Below, piece by piece: positions 1-8,974 of a stretch of DNA of 64,000 bases (position 1 is the stretch's first letter; every line of letters starts with the position of its first letter). This DNA is from Novosphingobium profundi (GTDB lineage Bacteria; Pseudomonadota; Alphaproteobacteria; Sphingomonadales; Sphingomonadaceae). The position numbers and the translations under genes were made by a program. The notes below the pieces were generated by a model that had not been told where the DNA came from, ran no database searches, and saw only the letters and a program-made list of their open reading frames with translations. The DNA lies in NCBI RefSeq assembly GCF_020524485.1, contig NZ_JAIVLF010000004.1, positions 310,001 to 374,000 on the forward strand, read 5' to 3'.

Positions 1-10
1 GATACCACCC

Positions 11-982
11 ATGAGCCCGTCATCCACCGAACGTCGCCGCAAGGTCATTTCCATGGCCATCACGGGTTCGCTCGTGCTTGTCTCGATCTGGGCGGGCATC
101 TCGCTGTTCCGCTATTATCAGGACGATCCCTGGACCCGGGACGGGCGCATTCGGGCCGACGTCGTACAGATCGCACCTGACGTCGGCGGCCTCGTCACCA
201 AGGTCTATTTCGACCACGACGATCCGGTGAAGCGCGGCGACATCCTCTTCGAGATCGACCCCGCCCGCTACACGCTGGCCGTGACCGAGGCAAAAGTCGC
301 GGTGCGCCAGGCCGAGGCCGACCTCGACGCGGCCCGCTCCGCCGCGCAAGGAGTTGAAGCGAGCCTGGCCGAAGCCCGCCGCGAGGAAAAGCGCGATACC
401 AGCCTGTCCGACCTTCTCCCCAGCGAGACGACCGAGCAGACCCAGACCCGCGCCCGCGAGTTGACCGCACGCGCCGCGCAGGCCCACGCCGCCATCGAGC
501 AGGCCGCCGCCCGCCTCGCGGCCGCCCGCAACGCGCTGGACCTTGCCGAACTCAACCTCAAGCGCACCCACGTGGTCGCGCCGGTGAGCGGCTACATGTC
601 CGATTTTGCCCTGCGCGTGGGCAATTACGTCAGCGCGGGCAGTCCGGTACTCGCGCTTGTCGACACCTCCACCTTGCGCGTGGAAGGCTATTTCGAGGAA
701 ACCAAGCTTGCCCATATCCACCTGGGCCAGAAGGCGCTGATCCGGCCGATGGGCACCGACCAGCCGATGCACGGGCACGTCTTTTCCATCGCGGCGGGCA
801 TCAAGGACCACGACCGCACCGACAGCCAGGACCTGCTGCCCGCGATCAATCCCTCCTTCAGCTGGGTACGCCTGCCCCAGCGCATCCCGGTGCGCATCCA
901 CATCGACGATGCGCCCAGGGACCTTGCGCTGATCTCGGGGCGCACCGTTTCGGTCAGCCTTGAACTGGACGACAAGCAGTGA
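11..982 (+). CDS. HlyD/AaeA-type efflux periplasmic adaptor subunit
   Basis: This is a membrane-fusion (adaptor) protein that should link an inner-membrane pump to an outer-membrane channel. The sequence shows one N-terminal membrane anchor at about residues 14-34, then the DPWTRDGRIRADVVQIAPDV segment typical of AaeA/EmrA-like adaptors. Next come a lipoyl half-motif, a long Ala/Glu-rich coiled coil (about 85-185), the second lipoyl half (THVVAPVSGYMSDF) and a beta-barrel region. Length 323 aa is normal. The stop overlaps the start of the next gene by 4 bp, so the two are co-translated. The pump (probably FUSC/AaeB-like) is not visible and presumably lies left of the window. Substrate unknown; aromatic acids are usual for the AaeA family. 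Confidence 0.85.
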   Translation: MSPSSTERRRKVISMAITGSLVLVSIWAGISLFRYYQDDPWTRDGRIRADVVQIAPDVGGLVTKVYFDHDDPVKRGDILFEIDPARYTLAVTEAKVAVRQAEADLDAARSAAQGVEASLAEARREEKRDTSLSDLLPSETTEQTQTRARELTARAAQAHAAIEQAAARLAAARNALDLAELNLKRTHVVAPVSGYMSDFALRVGNYVSAGSPVLALVDTSTLRVEGYFEETKLAHIHLGQKALIRPMGTDQPMHGHVFSIAAGIKDHDRTDSQDLLPAINPSFSWVRLPQRIPVRIHIDDAPRDLALISGRTVSVSLELDDKQ

Positions 983-2454
983 GACGCCTGCGCTTTCGCT
1001 CACTAGGCACCCTCGCCAGCGTGACCGCGCTGGCCGCCTGCACTGTGGGGCCCGATTACCACCTGCCCGAGAACGCGGCCATCGCGCGGCCCGAGGCCAA
1101 GGCCCCGCTCACCGCAGGCGCGCTTACCGTGACGGACGAACTGCCGCCGCGCTGGTGGTCGCTCTACGACGATCCGGTCCTCGACGCGCTGGAAGAGCAA
1201 GCTCTGGCCGCCAACACCGAGCTGCGTTCAGCGGGCGCCAACCTTGCGCGCTCGGCCGCCATGGTGCGCGCGACAAAGGGCCTCCACGATCCGCAGGTCG
1301 CAGTTGATGCGCAGGTCCAGCGCGCGCGCCTTTCGGGCGAGAGCTTCCTGCGCTTCGAGACGATCCCGATGAACAACCTGGGCATCGGCGAGGCCAACGT
1401 CTCCTACCAGCTTGACCTCTTCGGCCAGATCCGCCGCCGGGTCGAGCAGGCCGAGACCGAGCACGAGGCGACCGAGGCGCTGCTTGAGGCCGTGCAAGTC
1501 ACCGTCGCCGCCGAAGTCGCGCGCGCCTATGTCGAGGTCTGCGGGGAGAACGAAGCGGTCGAGCTGGCCGAACAGGCCGTCGAAACACGCGAACACATCT
1601 TGGGTGTACTTGAGCGGCTCCACGCCGCCGGCAAGATTGGCACGCCCGAGGTCACCCTTGCCGAACAGATGCTTGCGCAGGCCCGATCACAGCTCCCCGG
1701 ACACCGCGCCCGCGTGCGCGCCGGGCTCTATCGCCTCGCCTATCTCATCGGGAAGACCCCGGCCGAATACCCGCACGAGGTGGAAAGCTGCAAGGCCCTG
1801 CCCAAGCTCGACCGTCCCCTTCCCATCGGCGACGGTGCCTCGCTGCTGGCGCGCCGCCCCGACGTGCGCGCGGCCGAACGCACGCTGGCCTCGGCCACGG
1901 CCGGGATCGGGGTCGCTGAGGCCGACCTCTACCCCCACATTGCTATCGGTGGCGGGGGCGGCACCTTCGGCCTCCTCGCCGATGTGGGCAAGGCGATGGC
2001 GGGCCACTGGTCGATCGGGTCGATGCTGAGCTGGGTTTTTCCCACGCGCCAGCAGCGCGCGCGTGTCACGCTGGCCAAGGCCGGGGCGGACAAGGCGCTC
2101 GCCGATTTCGACGGCGCCGTGCTGGGCGCCTTGCGCGAGACCGAGACCGCGCTCTCCTCCTACCGCGAGGCGCACAACCGCGCCGTCGATCTGGAAGAGG
2201 CGCTGGAGAAGGCCGAAACGCTCGACGCGCAGAGCAAGCGTCTGTTCCGCGCGGGCAAGACCGGTCTTCGCGATGACCTTACCAGCAACGCCTCTCTCAT
2301 CGCCGCGCGCGATGCCGAGCGCGAGGCCAACGACGCGGTCGCACAGGCGCAGATCAACCTGTTCCTGGCGCTGGGCGGGGGCTGGACGGATCAGAAGGCG
2401 AGCGAGGCCCTCCCCGAGGAAGGCAGCGAACTGCCGCCCGAGACCGGAGACTGA
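979..2454 (+). CDS. NodT-family outer-membrane efflux lipoprotein
   Basis: This is an outer-membrane channel of the TolC/OprM (NodT) class, expected to form the exit duct for the upstream adaptor. The N-terminus carries a lipoprotein signal ending in the lipobox LAAC at about residues 15-18, followed by TVGPDYHLPE, a hallmark of this family. Two OEP repeats follow, with long alpha-helical stretches and the YPHIAIGGG and LFRAGKTGL regions. At 491 aa it is normal length. The start is a GTG that overlaps the adaptor stop by 4 bp. It converges with sodC, with only about 20 bp between the two stop codons. Confidence 0.88.
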   Translation: MRRLRFRSLGTLASVTALAACTVGPDYHLPENAAIARPEAKAPLTAGALTVTDELPPRWWSLYDDPVLDALEEQALAANTELRSAGANLARSAAMVRATKGLHDPQVAVDAQVQRARLSGESFLRFETIPMNNLGIGEANVSYQLDLFGQIRRRVEQAETEHEATEALLEAVQVTVAAEVARAYVEVCGENEAVELAEQAVETREHILGVLERLHAAGKIGTPEVTLAEQMLAQARSQLPGHRARVRAGLYRLAYLIGKTPAEYPHEVESCKALPKLDRPLPIGDGASLLARRPDVRAAERTLASATAGIGVAEADLYPHIAIGGGGGTFGLLADVGKAMAGHWSIGSMLSWVFPTRQQRARVTLAKAGADKALADFDGAVLGALRETETALSSYREAHNRAVDLEEALEKAETLDAQSKRLFRAGKTGLRDDLTSNASLIAARDAEREANDAVAQAQINLFLALGGGWTDQKASEALPEEGSELPPETGD

Positions 2455-2475
2455 CCTCGCCCAACCAATTCGCTG

Positions 2476-3024
2476 TTACTTTGGCGCGCTAAGGACCGCG
2501 CAAGCGACACGGCTGCCCGCCGCGCCCGACGGCTGGCTGGTGTAGTCGTCCGCGCCCTCGTGGATGACGAGCGCCGAACCGTCGGCATCATGGATCGAGG
2601 TTTCGCCCGCCATCAGCGTAACGCCGGTGTTGAGCACCTGAGTCTGGAGATGCCCGTCTGCGCCGACGGTCTGATTGGGCATGTCGCCGCCGTGGGGGCC
2701 ACCCTCAACCATCAGGCCGTGATTGCTGCCGCCCGGCGCAAAATGGCCGCCTGCGCTCTTGAAGCCGTCCGCGGGATCGCAAGTGCCACTCTCATGGATG
2801 TGAAACCCATGCGCACCGGGGGCAAGGCCGGTCACGTCCGCCGTGATCAGGACACCCGCCGGGGTCTGTTCCAGGTCGACCCGGCCCACACTCGTCCCGG
2901 AGGTGTCGATGACAGCGGCGCTCACCTTGCCTTCGTGATGCTCGGCCAGCGCAGTGGTCGCGGCGAGCGGGGAAAGGCTGACGGCCAGCAGGGCCACGGC
3001 GGTCACGCGAGGGGATGTGAACAT
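2476..3024 (-). CDS. sodC: Cu/Zn superoxide dismutase, periplasmic
   Basis: Superoxide dismutase of the bacterial SodC type, converting superoxide to peroxide and oxygen in the periplasm. A Sec signal peptide ends near TTALAEHH. Copper/zinc ligand motifs are visible: HGFHIHESGTC, GGHFAPGGSNHG and a later HDADGSA. The cysteine pair (HESGTC and SRVACAV) can form the conserved disulfide. The ATG at 3024 is chosen because AAGGAG lies just upstream; a longer frame starting at 3048 lacks this. 182 aa is typical. It is the last gene of a minus-strand run whose members are all exported. Confidence 0.92.
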   Translation of the reverse strand: MFTSPRVTAVALLAVSLSPLAATTALAEHHEGKVSAAVIDTSGTSVGRVDLEQTPAGVLITADVTGLAPGAHGFHIHESGTCDPADGFKSAGGHFAPGGSNHGLMVEGGPHGGDMPNQTVGADGHLQTQVLNTGVTLMAGETSIHDADGSALVIHEGADDYTSQPSGAAGSRVACAVLSAPK

Positions 3025-3112
3025 GAGAAGGCTCCTTTGCTCAGGCATTCGAGGTCCCCACCCCAGCTACGTGTCTAAGTCTACGCGTGAGCCTTCCCGC
3101 CGGTTCCCGTGC

Positions 3113-4393
3113 CTAGTTGGCCGGCTGGCCAAGCTTGGGAAACGGCGCCTTCTTCACCGTGTCGCGGTTGGTGAGGAGCAGGCGCGCCTGCGTGCCCCAC
3201 TGGCCGATGAAGAGGTCGTCCTTGCCATCGCCATCAAGATCGCCCTTGGCCATGCTCCAGCTGCGTCCGGTGGTCTCGCTCGGCATCATCGCCAGCGTCA
3301 CGTCGGTGAAGTGGCCCTTTCCATCGTTCTGCCAGGCCCGCACCTGGAGCGGTACGAATCCGGGAACCTGGATGGCCGAGACGACGATGTCGGGCGCGCC
3401 GTCGTGGTTGAAGTCGACGATCTCGCCGCCCCAGCTGGAAAAGCGATGCTCCGGGAGATTGCCCTTCGTCGCGTCGCGCCAGTGGCCCTTGCCATCGTTC
3501 AGCAGGAGGCGCGTCTGCGGGTCCTTGTCCCAGCCGTGGTTGTTGCTGGTGAGATTGAAATAGAGAATGTCGGGAAGGCCGTTGCCGTTGGCGTCGAAGA
3601 CATGAACCTCGCGCGTTTCGGTGGGCACGTCCTGCTCCAGCCGGTCGGTCGCCTCGGTGAAGTGGCCGGTTCCATCGTTGAGGAGCAGGCGGTTGGGCCC
3701 GTCCTGCTGCGCGGTCACGATGTCGAGCGCGCCATCGCCGTTCATGTCGGCCAGCACGATCCCCTGCGTGCCCTGTTCGTTGCCGGGCAGATGACTTACC
3801 GAGGCATCGATGAAGTGGCCGGGATTGTCGGGATCGTTGAGCCACAGGAAGTCCTTGGCCGAGCCCGCACCCTTCTCATTGGTGTTGCCGATCACGATGT
3901 CGGGCAGACCGTCACCATCGACATCGCCGATGGCAAGCGCGTTGCCCTCGCTGTGGCTGGGGAGACGGTCACTGGCATCGGTGAAGGTCCCACCCGGTCC
4001 GCCCAGGAAGAGCTGGTGCACGCCGTCGTCCTCGGCCACGAAGACAATGTCCATCCAGCCATCACCATTGAAGTCGGCCGCCGCGACATGCTCGCTGTCG
4101 TGGACGATGTTGCCGAACGCGCCCTTCTTCCAGGTGAGCGTGCCGTGCCCGTCATTGAGATAGAGCCGGTTCACCCCGTATTCGACCGCGACAACGACAT
4201 CGAGATCGCCATCCTTGTCGACATCGACAAAGGTCGCATCAAGCGCGTGCAGCCATGGATCGAGCGGCACGTTGACCCGCGTCGCATCGACGTATTCAGG
4301 CGAACGCGGCTCCTGCGCGGCGAGTGGGGTAAACGTGAAGGACCCAAGGCCCGCGGCGGAAAGCGCAAGCAGGCTGCGCATGGCGATCTTCAT
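3113..4393 (-). CDS. Secreted FG-GAP/VCBS repeat beta-propeller protein
   Basis: Exported protein built from FG-GAP/VCBS-type repeats, which fold as a beta-propeller and bind calcium. The signal peptide covers about residues 1-25 (ends PLAAQEP). At least seven repeats can be read from the recurring Asp-rich loops DVDKDGDLD, DFNGDGWMD, DVDGDGLPD, DMNGDGALD, DANGNGLPD, DFNHDGAPD and DLDGDGKDD. ATG 4393 is preceded by GGAG at a good distance. It lies about 30 bp downstream of the PD40 gene, so the two are probably co-transcribed. No catalytic motif was recognised; binding or adhesion is the default guess. Confidence 0.8.
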   Translation of the reverse strand: MKIAMRSLLALSAAGLGSFTFTPLAAQEPRSPEYVDATRVNVPLDPWLHALDATFVDVDKDGDLDVVVAVEYGVNRLYLNDGHGTLTWKKGAFGNIVHDSEHVAAADFNGDGWMDIVFVAEDDGVHQLFLGGPGGTFTDASDRLPSHSEGNALAIGDVDGDGLPDIVIGNTNEKGAGSAKDFLWLNDPDNPGHFIDASVSHLPGNEQGTQGIVLADMNGDGALDIVTAQQDGPNRLLLNDGTGHFTEATDRLEQDVPTETREVHVFDANGNGLPDILYFNLTSNNHGWDKDPQTRLLLNDGKGHWRDATKGNLPEHRFSSWGGEIVDFNHDGAPDIVVSAIQVPGFVPLQVRAWQNDGKGHFTDVTLAMMPSETTGRSWSMAKGDLDGDGKDDLFIGQWGTQARLLLTNRDTVKKAPFPKLGQPAN

Positions 4394-4425
4394 GAAATGC
4401 TCCGAAACTGCTTGTGCCAAGAGGC

Positions 4426-5607
4426 TTAGTCGGCCGCCCCGAACGTGCCGATGTAGAGGCCGCCCTGCCCGGCGATTTTCGGGCTCTCACGCGGATCAAC
4501 GGCGTAGGCGATATGGAGGCCATCGGGCGAGATGACCGACTGGCGCGCGGTCGCGGCGGTGTCGCCCATGGTGGTCAGGCGCCGGGGCTCCTGTGACCCG
4601 TCGATGCGCACCATGTAGAGATCGAAGGGGCGATCAAAACCGACATTGGCACCATGGGGCGCATAGTCCTCCAGCTCCTCCGGGCTCGGCAGGTCGAGCC
4701 CGGTGCGCGTGGCCATGAAGGACATGAAACGCGCCGGGTGGCTGCTGAGACCGCGCCACTTTCCAACCGGATCCGAGGCACGGTTGGATTCTTCCAGGCC
4801 GTAACGCTCGTCCGGGAACAGGTGCGTTTCGGTGTGTGCGGGGCTGGTGTAGAGGGGGGTGATCGCGCCGGTCTCTACATCCACCTTGACCATCTCGTCG
4901 TCGAGCACGTCGCCCTTCTCGAAGATGGTGTAGAAGGTGACGTAGCGCCCCTCTTCCATGAACCCGTAGGCTTCGGCGACGGTCATCCCTTCCGGCTTGT
5001 CGGGCGAGCGCGCGTCGTAGAGCACCCGCTCCTCACTCAGCACCGGCTTTCCTTCGGCCCACGACAGTTTTGCCGTGGTCAGGAGCGAGTTGTTGTTCGC
5101 CGCATCGCCCCAGGCGATGCGCACCGCGCCGTCTGTATCGGGCGTGCGGGTAATCGCGATCTCGCCAAAGCCCTTGGCGCCGATGGGCAGGAGCGGCCCC
5201 AACCCGGCGGACATCCAGTAGAGTTCCTGCCCGCGCACCGGTTTCCCATCCGCGGCAGGACGGCGCGGGGCCAGGATCAGGAAGCTGCCATCGTAGAGAT
5301 AGTAGATCCGCGTCACGTCTTTCTGCCCGCCCAGATGGCACGTCAGGCAGCGCACCTTGCCCGTCGCTGGATCGAATTCATGTGCGGGGGTATTGCGGCT
5401 CTCCGCCTCGGTGAAGGCAATCTTCGCGCCATCGGGCGACCAGTCGGGACGCGTCCCCCAGTCGAGCACCCGCTTTGTTGAAAACGCGGCCTCCATGTAA
5501 TCGGGATGGTCGGACACCGGATCCTGCGCATGAACCTGCGGCGCCAGCGCGGCGACGGTGATCGGAAGGGCTGCGGCCCGGATCAGGTTAGGAAGCGGGT
5601 TTGGCAT
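4426..5607 (-). CDS. Exported PD40/TolB-like propeller with one CxxCH motif
   Basis: Exported protein with WD40-like PD40 repeats as in TolB or prolyl-oligopeptidase N-domains. A signal peptide ends near QVHAQDP; repeat signatures include RPDWSPDGAKIAF and SVISPDGLHIAYA. No hydrolase domain follows, so it is not a complete peptidase. One RCLTCH sequence near residue 85 matches a c-type haem site (CxxCH), unusual in this fold and possibly fortuitous. ATG 5607 is preferred; a GTG at 5616 sits too close to the AGGAG. The upstream isomerase-like gene ends only 15 bp away. Confidence 0.7.
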   Translation of the reverse strand: MPNPLPNLIRAAALPITVAALAPQVHAQDPVSDHPDYMEAAFSTKRVLDWGTRPDWSPDGAKIAFTEAESRNTPAHEFDPATGKVRCLTCHLGGQKDVTRIYYLYDGSFLILAPRRPAADGKPVRGQELYWMSAGLGPLLPIGAKGFGEIAITRTPDTDGAVRIAWGDAANNNSLLTTAKLSWAEGKPVLSEERVLYDARSPDKPEGMTVAEAYGFMEEGRYVTFYTIFEKGDVLDDEMVKVDVETGAITPLYTSPAHTETHLFPDERYGLEESNRASDPVGKWRGLSSHPARFMSFMATRTGLDLPSPEELEDYAPHGANVGFDRPFDLYMVRIDGSQEPRRLTTMGDTAATARQSVISPDGLHIAYAVDPRESPKIAGQGGLYIGTFGAAD

Positions 5608-5622
5608 GGTGGGCACGGCTCC

Positions 5623-6600
5623 TCAGGACGGCTGAACTGCGGGCGCTGCACCCAGGTAGGCCGCGCTCTTGGCCAGCGAGGTGAAGCGGTCTGCCGTAAA
5701 CGGAGGCTCCTGCTCGACATAGAACTGGCGCACGCCCGCCGCGTAGGCTGCGGGCAGGAGACGCCCCCAGTCGAGGCTTCCCGCCCCCACTTCGGCCGGG
5801 TCCTGGCGAAAGGCGAAATTGGATTTCGTCGTGGCGTGGATGTCCTTCACGTGAGCCTGGCGCACCCGGCCCGCGTAACGCGTGACGAACTCCACCGGGT
5901 CAATCCCCGCCGCTGCGACCCAGCCCAGGTCGACCTCGAGCCCGACGAGTTCGGGATCGGTGCGCTCCATCAGGATTTCCCAGCCGGTCCGGCCGGTGTC
6001 GTCGACCGGGCCGAACTCCACATTGTGGTTGTGGTAAGCGAGCTTGATCCCGTGCCTGGCCAGCGACGCTGCGCGCTCGTTGAGGAGATCGGCGGTGCGC
6101 TCCCACACGTCGGCGCCCTGGCTGTGTACGGCACGGTAGAGGTAGTCGATAAAGGGTTCATCCTCACCGCGCGTCACATCGCGCGGGAAGACGAACATGG
6201 GCAGGACAACGTCGCGCACGCCAAGGACACCGAGATCCTCGACGAGCTTTTCGGTGTCGGCCTCGGTTCGACCGATCAGTGCATCCCCCAGGTGAATGCT
6301 GGTGATGGCAAGACCTGCCTCGTCCGCCGCCGCGCGCAAGTCCTGCGGGGTATGGCCGTGCAGCCCTGCCAACTCCAGCGAACGGAAACCAATCGCGGAG
6401 AGCTTGCGCAAGGTCCCCCGGATGTCCTCACGCGCCATCGCATCAACGGTGTAGAGCTGTACGCCAAGCGGCAGGCCGTGGTCGGATAGAAAATGGCGCA
6501 TGTCGGCAGGCTCCTTGGCGAGCAGGCGGCCGGGAATGGCCAGCGCCGCAGCTCCGATAGCCATGGCGGCCAGCATCTGGCGGCGGTGAAGACGGTGCAT
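5623..6600 (-). CDS. Tat-exported sugar phosphate isomerase/epimerase-like TIM-barrel protein
   Basis: Member of the xylose-isomerase-like TIM-barrel superfamily (AP_endonuc_2 fold). The N-terminus HRRQMLAAMAIGAAAL resembles a twin-arginine signal, consistent with export after folding. Barrel metal/substrate residues are suggested by YHNHNVEF, GLEVDLGWV and HVKDIH. Length 325 aa fits the family. It is the first gene of the minus-strand run that continues with two propellers and sodC, so a periplasmic sugar-related task is plausible, but the substrate cannot be read from the sequence. Confidence 0.75.
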   Translation of the reverse strand: MHRLHRRQMLAAMAIGAAALAIPGRLLAKEPADMRHFLSDHGLPLGVQLYTVDAMAREDIRGTLRKLSAIGFRSLELAGLHGHTPQDLRAAADEAGLAITSIHLGDALIGRTEADTEKLVEDLGVLGVRDVVLPMFVFPRDVTRGEDEPFIDYLYRAVHSQGADVWERTADLLNERAASLARHGIKLAYHNHNVEFGPVDDTGRTGWEILMERTDPELVGLEVDLGWVAAAGIDPVEFVTRYAGRVRQAHVKDIHATTKSNFAFRQDPAEVGAGSLDWGRLLPAAYAAGVRQFYVEQEPPFTADRFTSLAKSAAYLGAAPAVQPS

Positions 6601-6765
6601 GGTGTTCCCCCTTGTCGCGGCGCGACCCTTCGCGCTTGGTGAGCGTGGTATGGCGCGACAGGGACGCTGGCAACGAATTTTTCACGCCATTAAATTTTCT
6701 ATCGCCTTGCGGAAAGAGCCCGCGCGCCCTCTCGATAATCGGGGCCGGCGTGCTAGAGATCCCCC

Positions 6766-7386
6766 ATGCCCGACGCCGCCGCTTCCCCCTTTGATGCCCG
6801 CACGCCCCGGCGCCGTGGCTACGCCAAGGGCGCAGCCAAGCGCGAAGCGATCCTGCGCGGCGTGATGGAGTTGATGAACCGCGAGGGGTACACCCGCCAG
6901 TCCCTGCGCGACATTGGCGAGGCATTGGGCATGGAGCCCGCCCACATCCTCTACTATTTCGCCAACCGCGAGGACCTGCTGCAAAGCGTGATCGCGCTGT
7001 GGGACAGCGACTCGATCCCCTCCTTGCGTGAAACGGGCACCCGCGCCGCGCCGCCAAGCCTGGACCTGTTCGTGGAGGCCGTGAGCCGCAATGTCGGCGC
7101 GCCGGGCATGGGCCACCTCTTCCTTGCCTTCGCCGCCGAAGCGGTCGACCCGGAGCACTCCGCCCACGCCTTCTTCAAGCAACGCGTGGATCGAGTGCAG
7201 CACGATCTGGCCCAGGCCATCTGCGCAGGGCAGGCCTGCGGCAAACTGCGCGCCGGTCTTGATCCCGACCAGAGCGCGCGCCACCTCATGGCGCTGGCCG
7301 ACGGACTCCAACTCCAGGCCATGCTCCAGGCCCGAGGCGACGTGATCGCAGACCTGCGCGCGGCCATAAACGCCCTCGCCGCCTGA
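6766..7386 (+). CDS. TetR/AcrR-family transcriptional regulator
   Basis: One-component repressor with an N-terminal helix-turn-helix (about residues 25-65; SLRDIGEALGM and the TetR signature ILYYFANREDLL) and a divergent C-terminal ligand-binding domain. 206 aa is standard. It is divergent from the Tat-exported isomerase-like gene (165 bp between starts), so that operon is the likeliest target. The downstream jet operon starts 130 bp after its stop. Confidence 0.85.
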   Translation: MPDAAASPFDARTPRRRGYAKGAAKREAILRGVMELMNREGYTRQSLRDIGEALGMEPAHILYYFANREDLLQSVIALWDSDSIPSLRETGTRAAPPSLDLFVEAVSRNVGAPGMGHLFLAFAAEAVDPEHSAHAFFKQRVDRVQHDLAQAICAGQACGKLRAGLDPDQSARHLMALADGLQLQAMLQARGDVIADLRAAINALAA

Positions 7387-7389
7387 GCC

Positions 7390-7407
7390 CACCCCTGCTC
7401 AGGGGTG
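7390..7407. terminator. Short GC-rich hairpin after the tetR-like gene
   Basis: An inverted repeat with arms CACCCCTG and CAGGGGTG lies directly after the stop of the TetR gene. There is no following T-tract, so its role as an intrinsic terminator is only suggested by its position. Confidence 0.35.
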
Positions 7408-7516
7408 TTCACAAGCTGGCGCGCACGGTTGCAGCACCGCAGCTTGCCACTTATGCCCCTGCCCCTTCACACCGGCGTCCTTTCCATCCCGGAGCGGGCG
7501 CCCAGATGGGACTTCG

Positions 7517-8974
7517 ATGCAGACCGAGAGCAACGAACATCGGGAGAAAGGCACGCGCGATGCCCTGTTCGGGCATTTGCCTCCCAGCCTCTTTGCCGTT
7601 CTCGCCTCCCCCGCCCGGCGTGACTACGCGCGGCTGATCATGTGGGTCTACCGGGCCTTCTTCGGCGAGCACTACACGAACCCCGTGCGCAAGGACGACC
7701 TCGTCGCCTTCATCGCGACACAGATCGACCGCCTCTCCGACATCGCCGACGACTTTGCCTCCGACGCGGCAAACGCGGACGCCAGCCAGAACCCGCTCAA
7801 GGTCTACGTCAAGCTGCGCCAGGCCGGATGGCTGGTCGAGCACTCGCGCGGCTATGTCGAGATGGTCGATCTCGACGCTTCGGTCTCGATGCTGCTCGAA
7901 ACATTGAGCGCCATCGAGGAAGGCGAAGCGGTCCATTTCGGCGGCACCATCGCCGCTCTTGAAAGCGTGATCGAGCGGCTGGGCGATGACCCCTTCGACA
8001 AGGCCTCCTCGCTCGCCGATGCCGCGCTGCGCGCGCGGCGCTTCCAGCAGCACCTCTCCGCCATCATCGGCAACCTGCGCGCCCATGAGCAGCGCATCGT
8101 CTCCGATCCGCAGCCCACCCAGATCCTCGCCCGCTTCTTCGACTTCGTCGAGGACGTGCTGATCGCCGACTACCGGGTCATCAAGACCACCAACAACCCC
8201 TTCCGCCACCGCAACCGGATCATCCAGATGATCTCGGACTACGAGCACGACGCCGAAGTCGTGGCCGCCTTTGCGCAGGGGTATCAGGCGCAGGGCCTGG
8301 CGACGAACCCGGAGACCGCAACCTCGCGCGTGCGCCAGCATCTCGACCAGGTGAAACGCATCTTCGATGCCGCCGAGGAACGCCTCGACGACATTGACGC
8401 CTTCCGCAGCCGCCTCGAACAGCGCATCGCGCGCACCGTCAGCTACATGAACGAGATCGACGGCTCGAGCCTGCTGCGCGTCACGCACCTCCTGCGCGAC
8501 GCCTCGGCCCTGCCGCTCGAATGGGACGATGCGGTGGAGGTTCCGTCCGAGCTGACCGATCCCGTGCGTCACTGGGGCCCGGACAGCCTTGCCGCGCCGA
8601 CCGCCCGGCGCATCGTCGCCCCGCCCAGCCCCGTGCGCACCTCTACGGTCGATCCCGCAATGGTCGCCTACGACCATTCGCAAAAGGCCTACCTCCTGCG
8701 CCTTGCCGTCACGCCGCAGAAGATCGCCGACTACGTCGAGCGCAATCTGGGCGAACGCGACGCGCTCGACGCCGACGCCTTCGGCATTGAAACGCCGGAG
8801 GAAGCGCTGCTGCTCCAAGGTGCGCGCCAGCTCGACATGTACGCCAGCAAGGACCTCTCGCGGCGGTTTCGCGTGGTCCATGATCCGGGCCGCGTGGTCG
8901 AGACCGACTGGTCCGCCTTCACCGCCTTTCGCATCGAACGTCTTTCCCTTGAACCTGCGAGCAACGAGCAATGA
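7517..8974 (+). CDS. jetA: JetA/MksF-type kleisin subunit of a Wadjet/Mks SMC complex
   Basis: First gene of a Mks/Wadjet-like condensin operon. JetA (MksF) is the kleisin-like subunit that bridges the SMC heads and recruits JetB. The sequence shows a helical winged-helix-type N-terminus (LFGHLPPSLFAVLASPARRD; a later YRAFFGEHY), long helical middle segments, and a C-terminal region with conserved aromatic and charged residues. The resemblance is to the JetA family of type II Wadjet; 485 aa fits. The stop overlaps the jetB start in ATGA, so subunits are co-translated. No strong ribosome-binding site precedes ATG 7517. No database hit was available to confirm the subtype. Confidence 0.82.
   Translation: MQTESNEHREKGTRDALFGHLPPSLFAVLASPARRDYARLIMWVYRAFFGEHYTNPVRKDDLVAFIATQIDRLSDIADDFASDAANADASQNPLKVYVKLRQAGWLVEHSRGYVEMVDLDASVSMLLETLSAIEEGEAVHFGGTIAALESVIERLGDDPFDKASSLADAALRARRFQQHLSAIIGNLRAHEQRIVSDPQPTQILARFFDFVEDVLIADYRVIKTTNNPFRHRNRIIQMISDYEHDAEVVAAFAQGYQAQGLATNPETATSRVRQHLDQVKRIFDAAEERLDDIDAFRSRLEQRIARTVSYMNEIDGSSLLRVTHLLRDASALPLEWDDAVEVPSELTDPVRHWGPDSLAAPTARRIVAPPSPVRTSTVDPAMVAYDHSQKAYLLRLAVTPQKIADYVERNLGERDALDADAFGIETPEEALLLQGARQLDMYASKDLSRRFRVVHDPGRVVETDWSAFTAFRIERLSLEPASNEQ

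Noticed and set aside
2954..4429. 491-codon plus-strand open frame opposite the FG-GAP gene
   Set aside because: Periodic sequence arises from the complement of the Asp-rich repeats; the minus strand has signal peptide and calcium-loop motifs.
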